DNA from: CAZNFR01 sp964572225
GTDB taxonomy: Bacteria; Bacteroidota; Bacteroidia; Bacteroidales; GCA-2748055
Length of the DNA: 36,142 bases
Reading direction: 5' to 3'
Assembly (NCBI GenBank): GCA_964572225.1
Contig: CAZNFR010000032.1
Location: 1-36,142 of the forward strand
Shown here: one piece after another, positions 1-8,929 of the stretch
Layout: each line of letters begins with the position of its first letter
How positions within the stretch are numbered: the stretch's first letter is position 1
Program-made: the position numbers and the translations under genes
The notes under the pieces: generated by a model
What the model was told of the DNA's origin: nothing
The model's input: the letters and a program-made list of their open reading frames with translations, nothing else
The model's database searches: none

Positions 1-732
1 CACCGCATTGCCGCACCCTACTGGTCAAGTCCGGCCTCTTTCCTCGAAGGGGAAAATTTCCAACCCGGTAATGCCAAAGTATTTATTTATGGGACTGCTG
101 AACGATACCTGCATGAACGTTTCCTGAAAACCTTTCATGTGGATTTCTCAGCCAATGAAAACTCAATCGTCCGCAGGGTTTTTGAAGATTACCTCTTCCC
201 CGAAAATACAGAATTCCTCTACAATACCATTCTCAAAAAAAGCTATCTCACCCATGAACTCTATGCTGCAGTAAACACCCTAAAATTCAGGACTTTTGAT
301 TATATTCCCAGTCAAACTCCAAGCTATATCGTTAATGAGGATCGTAGTTTTGTTTTTTATCATGAATCCGTAGATTTTTATTATGAAAAATACTCCGATT
401 CTGAGGTATCGGAAATTGCTACGAACCTGGAAATTATGAGCAATGAAATGAAAAGAAAATATGGTATGGATTTTATCCTTCTTTCAGTGCCTGAGCAATA
501 TACCATATACAACGAACACAAAACTCAACAAAAATATAACCAGTTGCTTCCAAGGCTTTATAAAAAACTGGAAAATAAGGATGTAAATTTTATAATGTTA
601 TATGAACCCTTCATGCAATCCGGGGAACTTGTTTATTATCGAACCGATACCCATTGGAACGAGAACGGTGTGGATATTGCCTTTAAATTGCTAATGGAGC
701 AATTAGACACAATCTATGCGTATAAACCTTAG
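1..732 (+). CDS. AlgX/AlgJ-like SGNH-fold polysaccharide O-acetylation protein, 5' end cut by window
   Basis: The reading frame is open from the first base of the window, so the true start lies upstream; 243 codons are visible. A GTG at 139 is internal and is not a convincing start, because the codons before it read as normal protein. Near the C-terminus is T215-D-T-H-W219 followed by N-E-N-G, the Asp-His signature of AlgX/AlgJ-type (DHHW) acetyltransferases, preceded by the typical strand DFILLSVPEQYTIY. Nearer the visible start, VFIYGTAERYL sits where SGNH proteins often carry their first block, but no serine is visible at the nucleophile position. Members of this family add acetyl groups to exported polysaccharide in the periplasm, usually with an MBOAT partner; none is in view. 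The following glycosyltransferase, flippase and export genes support a polysaccharide role. Acceptor and polymer are unknown. Confidence 0.72.
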   Translation, partial: HRIAAPYWSSPASFLEGENFQPGNAKVFIYGTAERYLHERFLKTFHVDFSANENSIVRRVFEDYLFPENTEFLYNTILKKSYLTHELYAAVNTLKFRTFDYIPSQTPSYIVNEDRSFVFYHESVDFYYEKYSDSEVSEIATNLEIMSNEMKRKYGMDFILLSVPEQYTIYNEHKTQQKYNQLLPRLYKKLENKDVNFIMLYEPFMQSGELVYYRTDTHWNENGVDIAFKLLMEQLDTIYAYKP

Positions 733-789
733 AATTATTGTAAAATAAATCCTAACATTATACTTAATCATAAGAAATATCCATCATTA

Positions 790-1683
790 ATGACCACAGA
801 TCAGATAACTATCGCTATACCCGTATACAACCGCGAAGATTTTTTCCCAGTTGCCCTGGAATCGGCACTAAATCAAACCATACGGACGAAAATTATCGTA
901 GTCGATAATGCCTCTGATCATGACAAGTTTGAGAAATATGTGAATGAACTTAAGGATCCAAGGGTGAAGTACTACCGGAATGAGGAAAATGTTGGCATGG
1001 TCGGAAACTGGAACCGATGCATTGAGCTCTCCAATACGCCGTGGATTAGTATTCTGCATGATGATGACGCCCTTCATAAACGATTTACCGAGATCATGTT
1101 GAAGGTGATTGCAAAGGATCAGAACCTCGGAATGGCAGGAGCTAAGGCCCTGGTTGGCGAATCCTTTCCGGAAGATTTAAATCAGAATATCGACCTGACT
1201 GCCTCTGGTAAATATTTAAACCCGGCCTATTTCCTTTATAAAAATATCTCACCCTTCCCTGGGGTTGTTTTCAGAAAAGAATTAGGGGAAAAAATTAATG
1301 GTTATAATCCTGAATATCATCCAATTGCAGATCTCGACTTTTGGTATCGTATAAGCAGGCTGGCACCTTCTGTTCTGATTGATAAGAAACTGGTATGGTA
1401 CAGAATATCACCTCTACAGGAAACCTTCTCAAAAATTCAAAGCATACTTGATGTTACTGTTGTAATCAGAGAAAAGATCCAGAAAGAACTTGGCCTCAAA
1501 GGAAACATTCTAAAGGCATCCGTTAATTATGAACATCAAAACCTGTTGAAATATTACATAAATACCTACCACCTCGAGAACCTTTACTATGAACCTTCCT
1601 GGTATTCAAAAACCACTCAGCGAAAAAGGTTTATACAGTATTATATTCGGAAGAAAAGTTTCCAGGGAGATTTTAACCTGTAA
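790..1683 (+). CDS. Family 2 glycosyltransferase
   Basis: The 297-residue protein opens with ITIAIPVYNRE, the nucleotide-binding start of the GT-A fold in GT2 enzymes. It continues with IIVVDNASD (about 35-43), NVGMVGNWNRCI (67-78) and HDDDA (90-94), which matches the metal-binding DxD region. The C-terminal third contains an ADLDFWYR segment typical of the acceptor side of GT2 enzymes. No membrane segment is obvious, so it probably works at the cytoplasmic face on a lipid-linked sugar intermediate. It starts 57 bases after the AlgX-like gene on the same strand and is probably part of the same polysaccharide operon. Sugar donor and linkage cannot be read from sequence. Confidence 0.88.
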   Translation: MTTDQITIAIPVYNREDFFPVALESALNQTIRTKIIVVDNASDHDKFEKYVNELKDPRVKYYRNEENVGMVGNWNRCIELSNTPWISILHDDDALHKRFTEIMLKVIAKDQNLGMAGAKALVGESFPEDLNQNIDLTASGKYLNPAYFLYKNISPFPGVVFRKELGEKINGYNPEYHPIADLDFWYRISRLAPSVLIDKKLVWYRISPLQETFSKIQSILDVTVVIREKIQKELGLKGNILKASVNYEHQNLLKYYINTYHLENLYYEPSWYSKTTQRKRFIQYYIRKKSFQGDFNL

Positions 1684-2158
1684 GGTTTCTCTTATTTATT
1701 TTTCCCTTATTTAGTTTCTTTTTCAACCCATCCATCTAAATATCTGGGATAGTATAGGGAACCTCCCAAATACCATGATGTGCAGGAATGCAATATTTCG
1801 AATCCTGCTAAATTATAACCATTCCTAATTTATACCTGTTTTAGTTTAACCCATACTTCAGAATTCTTTAATTTTCATTTGATCATTTTCAAAAAAAAAA
1901 GATGATATTTGCACTGAATTTCTGCACCTGAATTCATTACATTTTCTTTTTAAGGATTATGTTAAGTGAACGGACCCTGTAACCCTCCCATACTAAAATT
2001 ACCAAGTTTAACATAATTTCTCTATGTTGTAATCTATTGATTACTAGTTAGATTTAGGCTATTTTTATTAATTAAAAATAATATCCGGCACACAACAATG
2101 AGGAGAAAATTCCGTAAAAAATAGTGTTGTTTGGTTTGTAAAATTGATTGTTGTAAAG
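1684..2158 (+). other. AT-rich intergenic region, probable leader/promoter of the DUF1593 gene
   Basis: About 475 bases with no supportable gene. Contents seen: a weak 6-bp-arm inverted repeat at 1782-1808 (GCAGGA/TCCTGC) without a T-run; a run of ten A at 1891-1900; and a possible Bacteroidota promoter with TTTG at 1878-1881 and GATATTTG at 1904-1911 (7 of 8 matches to TAnnTTTG, spacer 22). If that promoter is real, the transcript has a leader of about 240 bases. The promoter call is weak. Confidence 0.35.
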
Positions 2159-4846
2159 ATGAAAAGAGTAATGAATTGTATGAGAAGAGTTGCGTCTGCA
2201 GGAATTTTGTTCTTGGGTTTCACCCTTATTTCTGTGGCACAACCCAGAGTTATCGTATTGTCAGATATCCTAAATGAACCGGATGACTCTCAATCACTGG
2301 TACGTTTGCTTTTGTACAGTAACGAGATTGAAATTGAGGCCTTGGTGGCAACCACATCCTACTGGCTTCAGGAAAATCCACGTATAGACGAGATGTATAG
2401 TATTGTAGATGCTTATGGTCAGGTAGTTAACAACTTAAAGCAACATGATCCCCGATTCCCTTCCCATAGTGAACTCAGGAGCAGGATCTTCCAGGGTCAA
2501 ACCCGATATGGCATGGATGCTGTCGGGAGCGGCAAATCGACCGCCGGATCCAATGCCATTATTGACATAGTAGATCAAAGCGATTCCCGCCCGGTATGGG
2601 TGCTTCTCTGGGGAGGAGGTAACACCCTTGCCCAGGCACTGTACGACGTTAACAACTCCAGGAGCCAGTCCGAAGTTAATAGTTTTGTTTCTAAAATTCG
2701 TGCTTATGATATTTCAGGACAGGATGATGCCGGTGCCTGGATGACCCATAATTTTCCAAACCTCATCTACCTTCGATCAGTGGCTCAATGGCAGGGCATT
2801 TCACCAACCTATGGAAACTTCTGGCCTGAATCCCATGGTGGTGATGAATCTGTGATAAGTGATGAATGGGTTAGCTCCAACATTCAAAACAATCATGGGG
2901 TACTTGGCAGTAAATACCGTCAGCGTACCGTTTTATGGGAAGGAGATTCTCCTTCTTTCCTTCATTTGATCCAAAACGGACTTAATGATCCGGAAAAATG
3001 GCACTACGGAGGATGGGGAGGTCGCTTTACTAAAGACCGCCAAAAAAATCCCTATACCGAATTAGGATACGGAAAGGTAAAAGGCGATGAAGATGATTAC
3101 GCCGACTTTTATATGTTTTCCGAAGCAACTGATTCCTGGACCTATAACGGCACCACTTACAATAACCGGTATGCTCCTCTCTTCCGGTGGAGAACCGATT
3201 TCCAGAATAACTTCGCCGGCCGCATGGACTGGTGCCTGAAATCCTTCTCCGAGGCCAATCACGAACCGCTGGCCGTGATCGGATCCGACCAAAGTAGCGA
3301 TGTAATATACCTAAATGTGGACCAGGGAACAAGCATCAGCCTTAATGCCTCCGGTTCTTCCGACCCCGACGGGGATAATCTTAACTTCCGCTGGTTTTAC
3401 TATCCTGAACCGGGTACTTATGGCGGTAATGTATCCATTACCAACAGCAGTTCCTCAACCTGCTCCGTCCAAATGCCTGGAAATGCCGCCACGGGCGATA
3501 GCATTCATATTGTTCTCGTACTCAAAGACAATGGTTCCCCGGCTATGACCTCCTATCGGAGAGTAGTGCTAATTGCCGGAGAAAGTGATATCGTTCCTCT
3601 GCCTGCTCCTTGTAGCATCGATGTGTCGGATGTTACTGAAAACTCGGCCACACTAACCTGGGAAGATTGTTCCGATAATGAAGACGGATTCGAAATATTT
3701 CAAAGTAGTAACCCACAAAGCGGATTCGCCTCCATACACAAAACAGGGGCCAACGTAATCTCCTATCAGGTTACAGGCCTCAACTCCGGATCCCGGTTTT
3801 TTTTTAAAATAAGGGCATTTAACTCAGAGACTTATTCTTCATATACACAAGTAGTTGAGGTAAATACTCCAGGAAATTCCGGAAATACGGTTCCGGCAAA
3901 CCCATCCAATCTGCGCACCGAGGAAATACAATCAACCTCCCTGGTCCTGAGATGGAACGATAATTCCAATAATGAGACCGGATTCGATATAGAAATTTCG
4001 GAAGGCTCCTCAGACTTTAACCTGCTCGCTTCCACCAATGCCAATGCAAGCGCCTATAATGTCTATAACCTGACTGCCTCAACCTCCTATCAGTTCCGCG
4101 TTAAGGCCGTGAATAGCGAAGGGGCCTCCGGGTACAGCAATGTTGCCAGTGCTACAACCTCTGCCCCAACAACGGGCGCTCCCCAGATCACCAATCTGGA
4201 AAATTTCCATTTGGACTATTTCATCGGTGAAGGAGAAAGGGAAATTACGGAACAACTTGAAATATTGCACACAGGATTGATTACAGAAGCAGAGATCCGG
4301 ATCTCAGAAAACTTTGACCCGTTACACGATGAATTTACCTTTGAAGGACACTCCAATATCACAGGCTATTTCCATCAAAACCTGGGAATTCTTTCCCTAA
4401 AAGGAAACGATACCAAAGATAATTACGAACAGGCAATACGGAAGGTTAAATACCTTAACAAAGCCGAATCGGAATCAGCCACCCCCACAAATAAGGAAAT
4501 AAGCGTATTTGTGAAAGATGGAATAAAACATAGTAATACCCTTTTCCGCCCGTTGGTTGTCAATATCGGGACACGATCACCCGAACCGGAAGAACGATTC
4601 CTGAATCTTTACCCAAATCCGGCCCTGGATGTGATTACCATCTCGGTAAAAGACAGCCTTGAAGGAGATGAAACCATAAGTATTATAGACCTTTCAGGGA
4701 AAATCCAACTACAGGTTCCCTTACATAACCATAGGATATCCGAAACCGACTTCAGACTGGATGTATCTGGTCTTAAATCGGGCATATATATTATCCATTT
4801 AGAAAATCAAAAAACTAAAAGAACCCTTAGGTTTATGAAGCAATAA
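2159..4846 (+). CDS. Secreted DUF1593 (Sde182-like, nucleoside-hydrolase fold) protein with FN3, cadherin-like and T9SS sorting domains
   Basis: I chose the ATG at 2159 over an upstream TTG (2144), because it opens directly on a signal peptide ending ISVAQ; this gives 895 residues. Residues ~29-300 match the DUF1593/Sde182 N-terminal domain: VIVLSDILNEPDDSQSLVRLL is followed by WVLLWGGGNTLAQAL, HNFPNLIYLR, and YGGWGGRF near 285. Residues ~370-475 look like the Sde182 C-terminal Ig-like domain (SGSSDPDGDNLNFRWFYY). Two fibronectin type III modules follow (~482-573 and ~580-670), then a cadherin/tandem-repeat-like module (~680-800, LSLKGNDTKDNYEQAIRKVKYLN). The protein ends in a T9SS type A sorting domain with the NLYPNPALD block. 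It is therefore probably exported and surface-attached or released. Family proteins are linked to carbohydrate binding; catalytic activity and substrate are uncertain. A run of nine T occurs in the first FN3 module near 3797-3805. Confidence 0.85.
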   Translation: MKRVMNCMRRVASAGILFLGFTLISVAQPRVIVLSDILNEPDDSQSLVRLLLYSNEIEIEALVATTSYWLQENPRIDEMYSIVDAYGQVVNNLKQHDPRFPSHSELRSRIFQGQTRYGMDAVGSGKSTAGSNAIIDIVDQSDSRPVWVLLWGGGNTLAQALYDVNNSRSQSEVNSFVSKIRAYDISGQDDAGAWMTHNFPNLIYLRSVAQWQGISPTYGNFWPESHGGDESVISDEWVSSNIQNNHGVLGSKYRQRTVLWEGDSPSFLHLIQNGLNDPEKWHYGGWGGRFTKDRQKNPYTELGYGKVKGDEDDYADFYMFSEATDSWTYNGTTYNNRYAPLFRWRTDFQNNFAGRMDWCLKSFSEANHEPLAVIGSDQSSDVIYLNVDQGTSISLNASGSSDPDGDNLNFRWFYYPEPGTYGGNVSITNSSSSTCSVQMPGNAATGDSIHIVLVLKDNGSPAMTSYRRVVLIAGESDIVPLPAPCSIDVSDVTENSATLTWEDCSDNEDGFEIFQSSNPQSGFASIHKTGANVISYQVTGLNSGSRFFFKIRAFNSETYSSYTQVVEVNTPGNSGNTVPANPSNLRTEEIQSTSLVLRWNDNSNNETGFDIEISEGSSDFNLLASTNANASAYNVYNLTASTSYQFRVKAVNSEGASGYSNVASATTSAPTTGAPQITNLENFHLDYFIGEGEREITEQLEILHTGLITEAEIRISENFDPLHDEFTFEGHSNITGYFHQNLGILSLKGNDTKDNYEQAIRKVKYLNKAESESATPTNKEISVFVKDGIKHSNTLFRPLVVNIGTRSPEPEERFLNLYPNPALDVITISVKDSLEGDETISIIDLSGKIQLQVPLHNHRISETDFRLDVSGLKSGIYIIHLENQKTKRTLRFMKQ

Positions 4847-4866
4847 TCAGTCCGACATATTTACAT

Positions 4867-4912
4867 AAAAAAATCTCTTTTTCTGTTTATCAACCGAAAA
4901 AGAGATTTTTTT
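4867..4912. terminator. Strong bidirectional intrinsic terminator
   Basis: A 17-bp perfect stem: an A-rich arm at 4867-4883 (core ATCTCTTTTTC) pairs with 4896-4912 (core GAAAAAGAGAT) around a 12-base loop. A-runs and T-runs flank both sides. It lies 20 bases after the DUF1593 stop codon and separates that gene from the flippase. Confidence 0.85.
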
Positions 4913-4967
4913 TAGATTTCCTGAAAAATTCTGATTTTCTTTGCTTTTTCCCGGAAAAATCCCGGGA
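4911..4967 (+). promoter_or_regulatory. Possible flippase promoter and small leader hairpin
   Basis: TTTA at 4911-4914 and TTTCTTTG at 4936-4943 resemble the Bacteroidota -33/-7 pair (TTTG, TAnnTTTG), with a 21-base spacer and one mismatch in each box. A small inverted repeat, TCCCGG at 4949-4954 and CCGGGA at 4962-4967, follows within the presumed leader. Because the terminator immediately upstream should block read-through, the flippase needs its own promoter here. The boxes themselves are imperfect. Confidence 0.35.
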
Positions 4968-4991
4968 CCTGTCAAATCGCGCTGGTTACCC

Positions 4992-6440
4992 ATGGTGAAC
5001 ATAATTAAAAAAATTCTGAAAGATCCGACCATGATGACATGGTCGGCCTACTTCATCCAATTCGGCAGTGGAGTATTCGTCTTACCCCTGGTACTTGCCA
5101 AATTTTCAGAGATTGAGATTTCCTATTGGTTTCTTTTAAATACCATTCTGGGAATCTCCAGACTCGCCGACTCCGGTTTTGGTCCTACCCTGGTTAGAGC
5201 CGTTTCCTACTTTAAAGCTGGTGCTGATAGGCTTCCGAGAACCGTGGAGGAATATAAGAATGAAGTTACCGCAGAAGGAGATCCCAATTACCCGCAACTT
5301 GCCAATGTTCTTTCAACAACCCGGATTATTTACATTGCCATCAGCCTGTTCCTGGTTCTAATTCTGCTCACAGCCGGTATTGCCATCATCTGGAACCTAA
5401 TGAATATGGCAGACCATGCAACCTACCTTTGGGTTGCATACGGTCTCCTGGTGGTGGTAAGCTTTCTGACCATTCAAACCATTCGCTGGAGTTCCATTAT
5501 GACCGGCCTCGATTTTGTGGCCGAGATCAATGGATTTAAATCCTTCATTGGAGCCATTAAAGTAATAAGCTTCGTGATCCTACTCCTGCTTAATCTGAAT
5601 ATAACCTACCTTATTGGAGTAATGCTGATTGAAGCCCTGGCAGTTCTGATCTACTTGCGGCAGTTTGTCTATAAATGGTACCGTGAAAAAGGAGTTAAAT
5701 TAAACTCCAGCTGGTATTTCGACCGGGAGATCTTCCGCTCCATCTGGCCCGCAACCTGGAAAACCGGCGGGATCTTCTGGGGCAATTACCTCACCAATTA
5801 TGGTACTTCCATCATTGTGGCCCAAATCTCGGATGTTAAACTGATGGCCAGTTTCCTTTTTACCCAGCGAATCTTCATGTTTATCCGAAGAATTTCTGAA
5901 GCCCCATTCTATGCTAACCTTCCCAAGGTTTATAAGGTAATGGCCTCAAAAGATAATTATCAGATCAAAAAGAGCCTGAGCATTTACCTGTTCTACAGCC
6001 TGGGACTAATTATTTTTGCTCTCCTTTTTACCGGCTTTTTCGGAAATTTCCTGCTTGAATTGCTCAACATTGAAACCCGCCTGGTACCGACGCTTATCCT
6101 TACCATTATGGCTCTCGGACTGGTATTCGAAATGAACTCCTCCTTTCACTCCAGCATATACCTGAGCACCAATCACGTACCTTTCCTGATCCCTTCCATA
6201 GCTACCGGGATCGGAATTCTGGGATTTGGTTTTCTGGTGGTGGGTCCTTACGGACTTCTGGGAATTGTGGTGGTGCAATTCGTTGTGCAATGGGCAATAA
6301 ACTTTTGGTATTCAACCCATTTGTCCTTTAAACTGATACACTGGAACCTGAGCACCTACTTCCGCGACCTCTTTAAATTCGGACTCGGATCCCTTAGGGC
6401 AAAAACCCGGAGTGTTAAAGGAATGCTATCAAAATCATAA
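4992..6440 (+). CDS. Polysaccharide flippase-like (Wzx/MATE-type) membrane protein
   Basis: The ATG at 4992 (MVNIIKKIL) is preferred to a TTG 51 bases upstream, which would add a proline-rich stretch unlike the family. The 482-residue protein is almost entirely hydrophobic helices, roughly 12 in all, with short polar loops. The first helix contains TMMTWSAYFIQFGSGVFVLPLVL, as in polysaccharide biosynthesis/Wzx exporters. A polar loop around residues 80-100 (YKNEVTAEGDPNYPQL) is longer than usual. Wzx proteins flip undecaprenyl-linked repeat units across the inner membrane. It faces the Wzc-like gene, with only 11 bases between the stop codons. Assignment to Wzx rather than another MOP-superfamily exporter rests on context. 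Confidence 0.75.
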   Translation: MVNIIKKILKDPTMMTWSAYFIQFGSGVFVLPLVLAKFSEIEISYWFLLNTILGISRLADSGFGPTLVRAVSYFKAGADRLPRTVEEYKNEVTAEGDPNYPQLANVLSTTRIIYIAISLFLVLILLTAGIAIIWNLMNMADHATYLWVAYGLLVVVSFLTIQTIRWSSIMTGLDFVAEINGFKSFIGAIKVISFVILLLLNLNITYLIGVMLIEALAVLIYLRQFVYKWYREKGVKLNSSWYFDREIFRSIWPATWKTGGIFWGNYLTNYGTSIIVAQISDVKLMASFLFTQRIFMFIRRISEAPFYANLPKVYKVMASKDNYQIKKSLSIYLFYSLGLIIFALLFTGFFGNFLLELLNIETRLVPTLILTIMALGLVFEMNSSFHSSIYLSTNHVPFLIPSIATGIGILGFGFLVVGPYGLLGIVVVQFVVQWAINFWYSTHLSFKLIHWNLSTYFRDLFKFGLGSLRAKTRSVKGMLSKS

Positions 6441-6451
6441 AGCTCCGTATG

Positions 6452-8872
6452 CTATCCCGGTGTGCCCTTTAAGATCCTGTTTACGAATGTTTTGCCCTTT
6501 TTATCCTTATCTTCATAAGCATACTGAGTATAACTGCTCTTTTTAAGCGCATTATTATCGTTCACCAGGAGATATATATCCTTTATGCCTTTGGATACCA
6601 CATCGTCCAGATTGGAGATCAATGCTCTTCGCTTAATGGTGCCTAACCGGGACACATATAGCTTGATATCAACATAGTTCATAAGAATAAAGGAATCCGT
6701 AACCAGTCCGTAGGGAGGTGAATCAACAATAATATAATCGTATTTCTTCTTCAATTCATCAAATAACTGCCGGTTCTTCACACTTGATATCAATTCCACC
6801 GGATTCGGGGGGATCTGACCGGCCTGGATCAGATCCAGGTTCGGTATTTCCGTGGGAATAATGATCTCATCCAGAGTGGCCTTATCTATCAGATAGGAGC
6901 TTATTCCCACCAGAGCTTTGGTTCCCAGCTCATTGAAAATCTTACTGGGTTTCCGGAGGTCAAATTGCAGAAGTACCGTTCGGTTATTCGTCATCGCAAA
7001 GCTCGTTGCCAGGTTCAGGGAGGTAAAGGATTTTCCTTCCGAGGGAAGGGTCGAGGTGACCAGGATGGTGTTGCTTTCCTTCCCGTACAGATAATAAATA
7101 AGATTACTTCGAATGGTATGGAATGCCTCGGCAATGGGAACTTTTGGATAATTCAGAACAACGTTGTTAAGCGGCTTGGGATTTGTAGGCAGGGAACCAA
7201 TTACCGGCAGACTGGTAAAAGACTTGATCTCTTCCACCTCCAAAACCTTGTCTCCGAAGAACCTTCGGCTTAAAATAATGATCGTGGGCAAAAGGATCCC
7301 GAGAAAGACAGCAATAAATAATATAATCAGATTATTGGGTGAAGCCACCGCCAGGTACCTGGGCGGATCAATAACTTCACAATCGGGCAGGTTGGACGAT
7401 TTAATGATCTGCGCCTGTATCCTTTTCTCCAACAGAGAGGTATAAATGGCATCGTTTAATTTAAATTTCCTCTCAATTCCAAGAAGTTGTCTCTGAGTGT
7501 AAGGTAGCCGGTTAAACTCCACATTCAGGTTCTTGATCCTGTTCTCCAGATCATCCAACTCCTTGCGTGTAGTGGAAATGCTGAAAGAAATATTCTCATT
7601 AATAACGGTCTTGAGATTATCAATACTAACGTTCAGCGTCTGAAGTCTTGGATTCCTTAGCTGATCATTGCTGATGATGGTCTGCCTTTCCGAATTGAGT
7701 GTGGTAAGCTCCTGAATAAGGCTGTTAAGAAGCGGATCGCCAAGTCCCATGGACGAGGGCGCCAGCAACTTGGAAGAGTCCTTGTTCGATTCGAAATACT
7801 CATCCATCTGTAACAAGTAATTCAGTTTTCGCTGGCTTTCATCCCTTTGAATTTGCAATCCCTGCAACTGCTGATAAATATTGTCCGCTTTCTCATCAAT
7901 GTTCATTACACTGCTGGCACTCCGCAAATTCTGCAATTGTCGTTCAGTTACCCCAAGTGAATCAGAAATGCTGGAGAGCTGACGGTCAATGTATTCAATC
8001 GTCTGGTTGGCCAGAAAATTCTTCTCTTCAAGATTACGGTTGATGTATTTTTCAATAAGTTTGTTCAGAAACTCAATACCAAGGTTTATATTGTCTGACC
8101 GGAGATAGAGGTCGGCCATGGTAGCATCTATGGATGACTGTGAAATCGTGAGGGAGCCTTTCATCACTCCTGCTACCACCAGCAGGTTATTAAACCGGAA
8201 AAACAGGTCCTTGTCCTGGAAACGGGTAGGGTTGTAATTAGAATTCAATAATATTTTGAAAGAGTAATAATCCCCTTCTATCTGCTCACCAAATTTAAAC
8301 GTACCACTAAAATTCAACGGAATATTCTGGGCAACCAGACTTTCATCGGTAAAATCCAGAATACTGGTATTCTTCGATTCTAAAGCAATGAAAAATCTCT
8401 CTTCGTCAATGATCTTTACATAAAAATTCGCGTAGATCGGCTGCACATGATCCTCATTCGGTATGACGATAAAGGGGGAACTTTTATAAATGTTTTTCAG
8501 ACTAAACTCCAGTTCCTTGGGAATTTTATCTTCCTGCTGATAATAGTTTATCCTCAGATCCATATCATTTACCACCTCCCTGATAAGAGGCGTGGATTGA
8601 AGATAATACAACTCGTTCTGGAAGTTTTTATCCTGCTCTATCAGGCTGGCAACCTCCATGATATCATCCGACCTGCCCCCGTAACCTTTATTATTTTCAA
8701 TCTTTAACAGGACTGATGATCCTATTTTAAATTTTTTCGCAGCAAACTTGGTATAAACAAACGCAATAGCAACTGCCATGAACAGTGAAAACACAATAAA
8801 ATACCAGTACTTTAGCAGGTCCCGTAAAAAGGCATTTAAATTCCCCGCCAGATTCTCATTCGATTCTTTCAT
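6452..8872 (-). CDS. Wzc-like polysaccharide co-polymerase with C-terminal BY-kinase-type ATPase domain
   Basis: The 806-residue protein has the classic layout: an N-terminal membrane helix (~22-42), a long periplasmic region with coiled-coil helices (~265-465), a second helix (~513-535), then a cytoplasmic ATPase. Walker A is STLPSEGKS (607-615), the A' motif is VLLQFDLRKP (633-642), and Walker B is YIIVDSPP (713-720). The usual EXXRXXR oligomerisation motif reads EAFHTIR (582-588), with His for the first Arg. The A' motif has Gln636 where an Asp is common, while Asp638 is kept. The C-terminal tail has only three tyrosines (781, 784, 786), fewer than in Enterobacteria. It lies 57 bases downstream of the Wza-like gene on the same strand, forming an export operon. 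Such proteins control chain length and export by cycles of phosphorylation and oligomerisation. Confidence 0.88.
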   Translation of the reverse strand: MKESNENLAGNLNAFLRDLLKYWYFIVFSLFMAVAIAFVYTKFAAKKFKIGSSVLLKIENNKGYGGRSDDIMEVASLIEQDKNFQNELYYLQSTPLIREVVNDMDLRINYYQQEDKIPKELEFSLKNIYKSSPFIVIPNEDHVQPIYANFYVKIIDEERFFIALESKNTSILDFTDESLVAQNIPLNFSGTFKFGEQIEGDYYSFKILLNSNYNPTRFQDKDLFFRFNNLLVVAGVMKGSLTISQSSIDATMADLYLRSDNINLGIEFLNKLIEKYINRNLEEKNFLANQTIEYIDRQLSSISDSLGVTERQLQNLRSASSVMNIDEKADNIYQQLQGLQIQRDESQRKLNYLLQMDEYFESNKDSSKLLAPSSMGLGDPLLNSLIQELTTLNSERQTIISNDQLRNPRLQTLNVSIDNLKTVINENISFSISTTRKELDDLENRIKNLNVEFNRLPYTQRQLLGIERKFKLNDAIYTSLLEKRIQAQIIKSSNLPDCEVIDPPRYLAVASPNNLIILFIAVFLGILLPTIIILSRRFFGDKVLEVEEIKSFTSLPVIGSLPTNPKPLNNVVLNYPKVPIAEAFHTIRSNLIYYLYGKESNTILVTSTLPSEGKSFTSLNLATSFAMTNNRTVLLQFDLRKPSKIFNELGTKALVGISSYLIDKATLDEIIIPTEIPNLDLIQAGQIPPNPVELISSVKNRQLFDELKKKYDYIIVDSPPYGLVTDSFILMNYVDIKLYVSRLGTIKRRALISNLDDVVSKGIKDIYLLVNDNNALKKSSYTQYAYEDKDKKGKTFVNRILKGTPG

Positions 8873-8929
8873 TTCAATTCCGCCTCTTGATTATTGGTAT
8901 AATAAACTAATATATTTGAACTCTTAGTA

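Noticed and set aside
1782..1808. 6-bp inverted repeat considered as a terminator of the glycosyltransferase gene
   Set aside because: It is weak and lacks a T-run; it is only noted under the intergenic region.
2101..2127. Tiny frame MRRKFRKK upstream of the DUF1593 gene as a possible leader peptide
   Set aside because: It is too short and has no supporting structure or regulatory logic.
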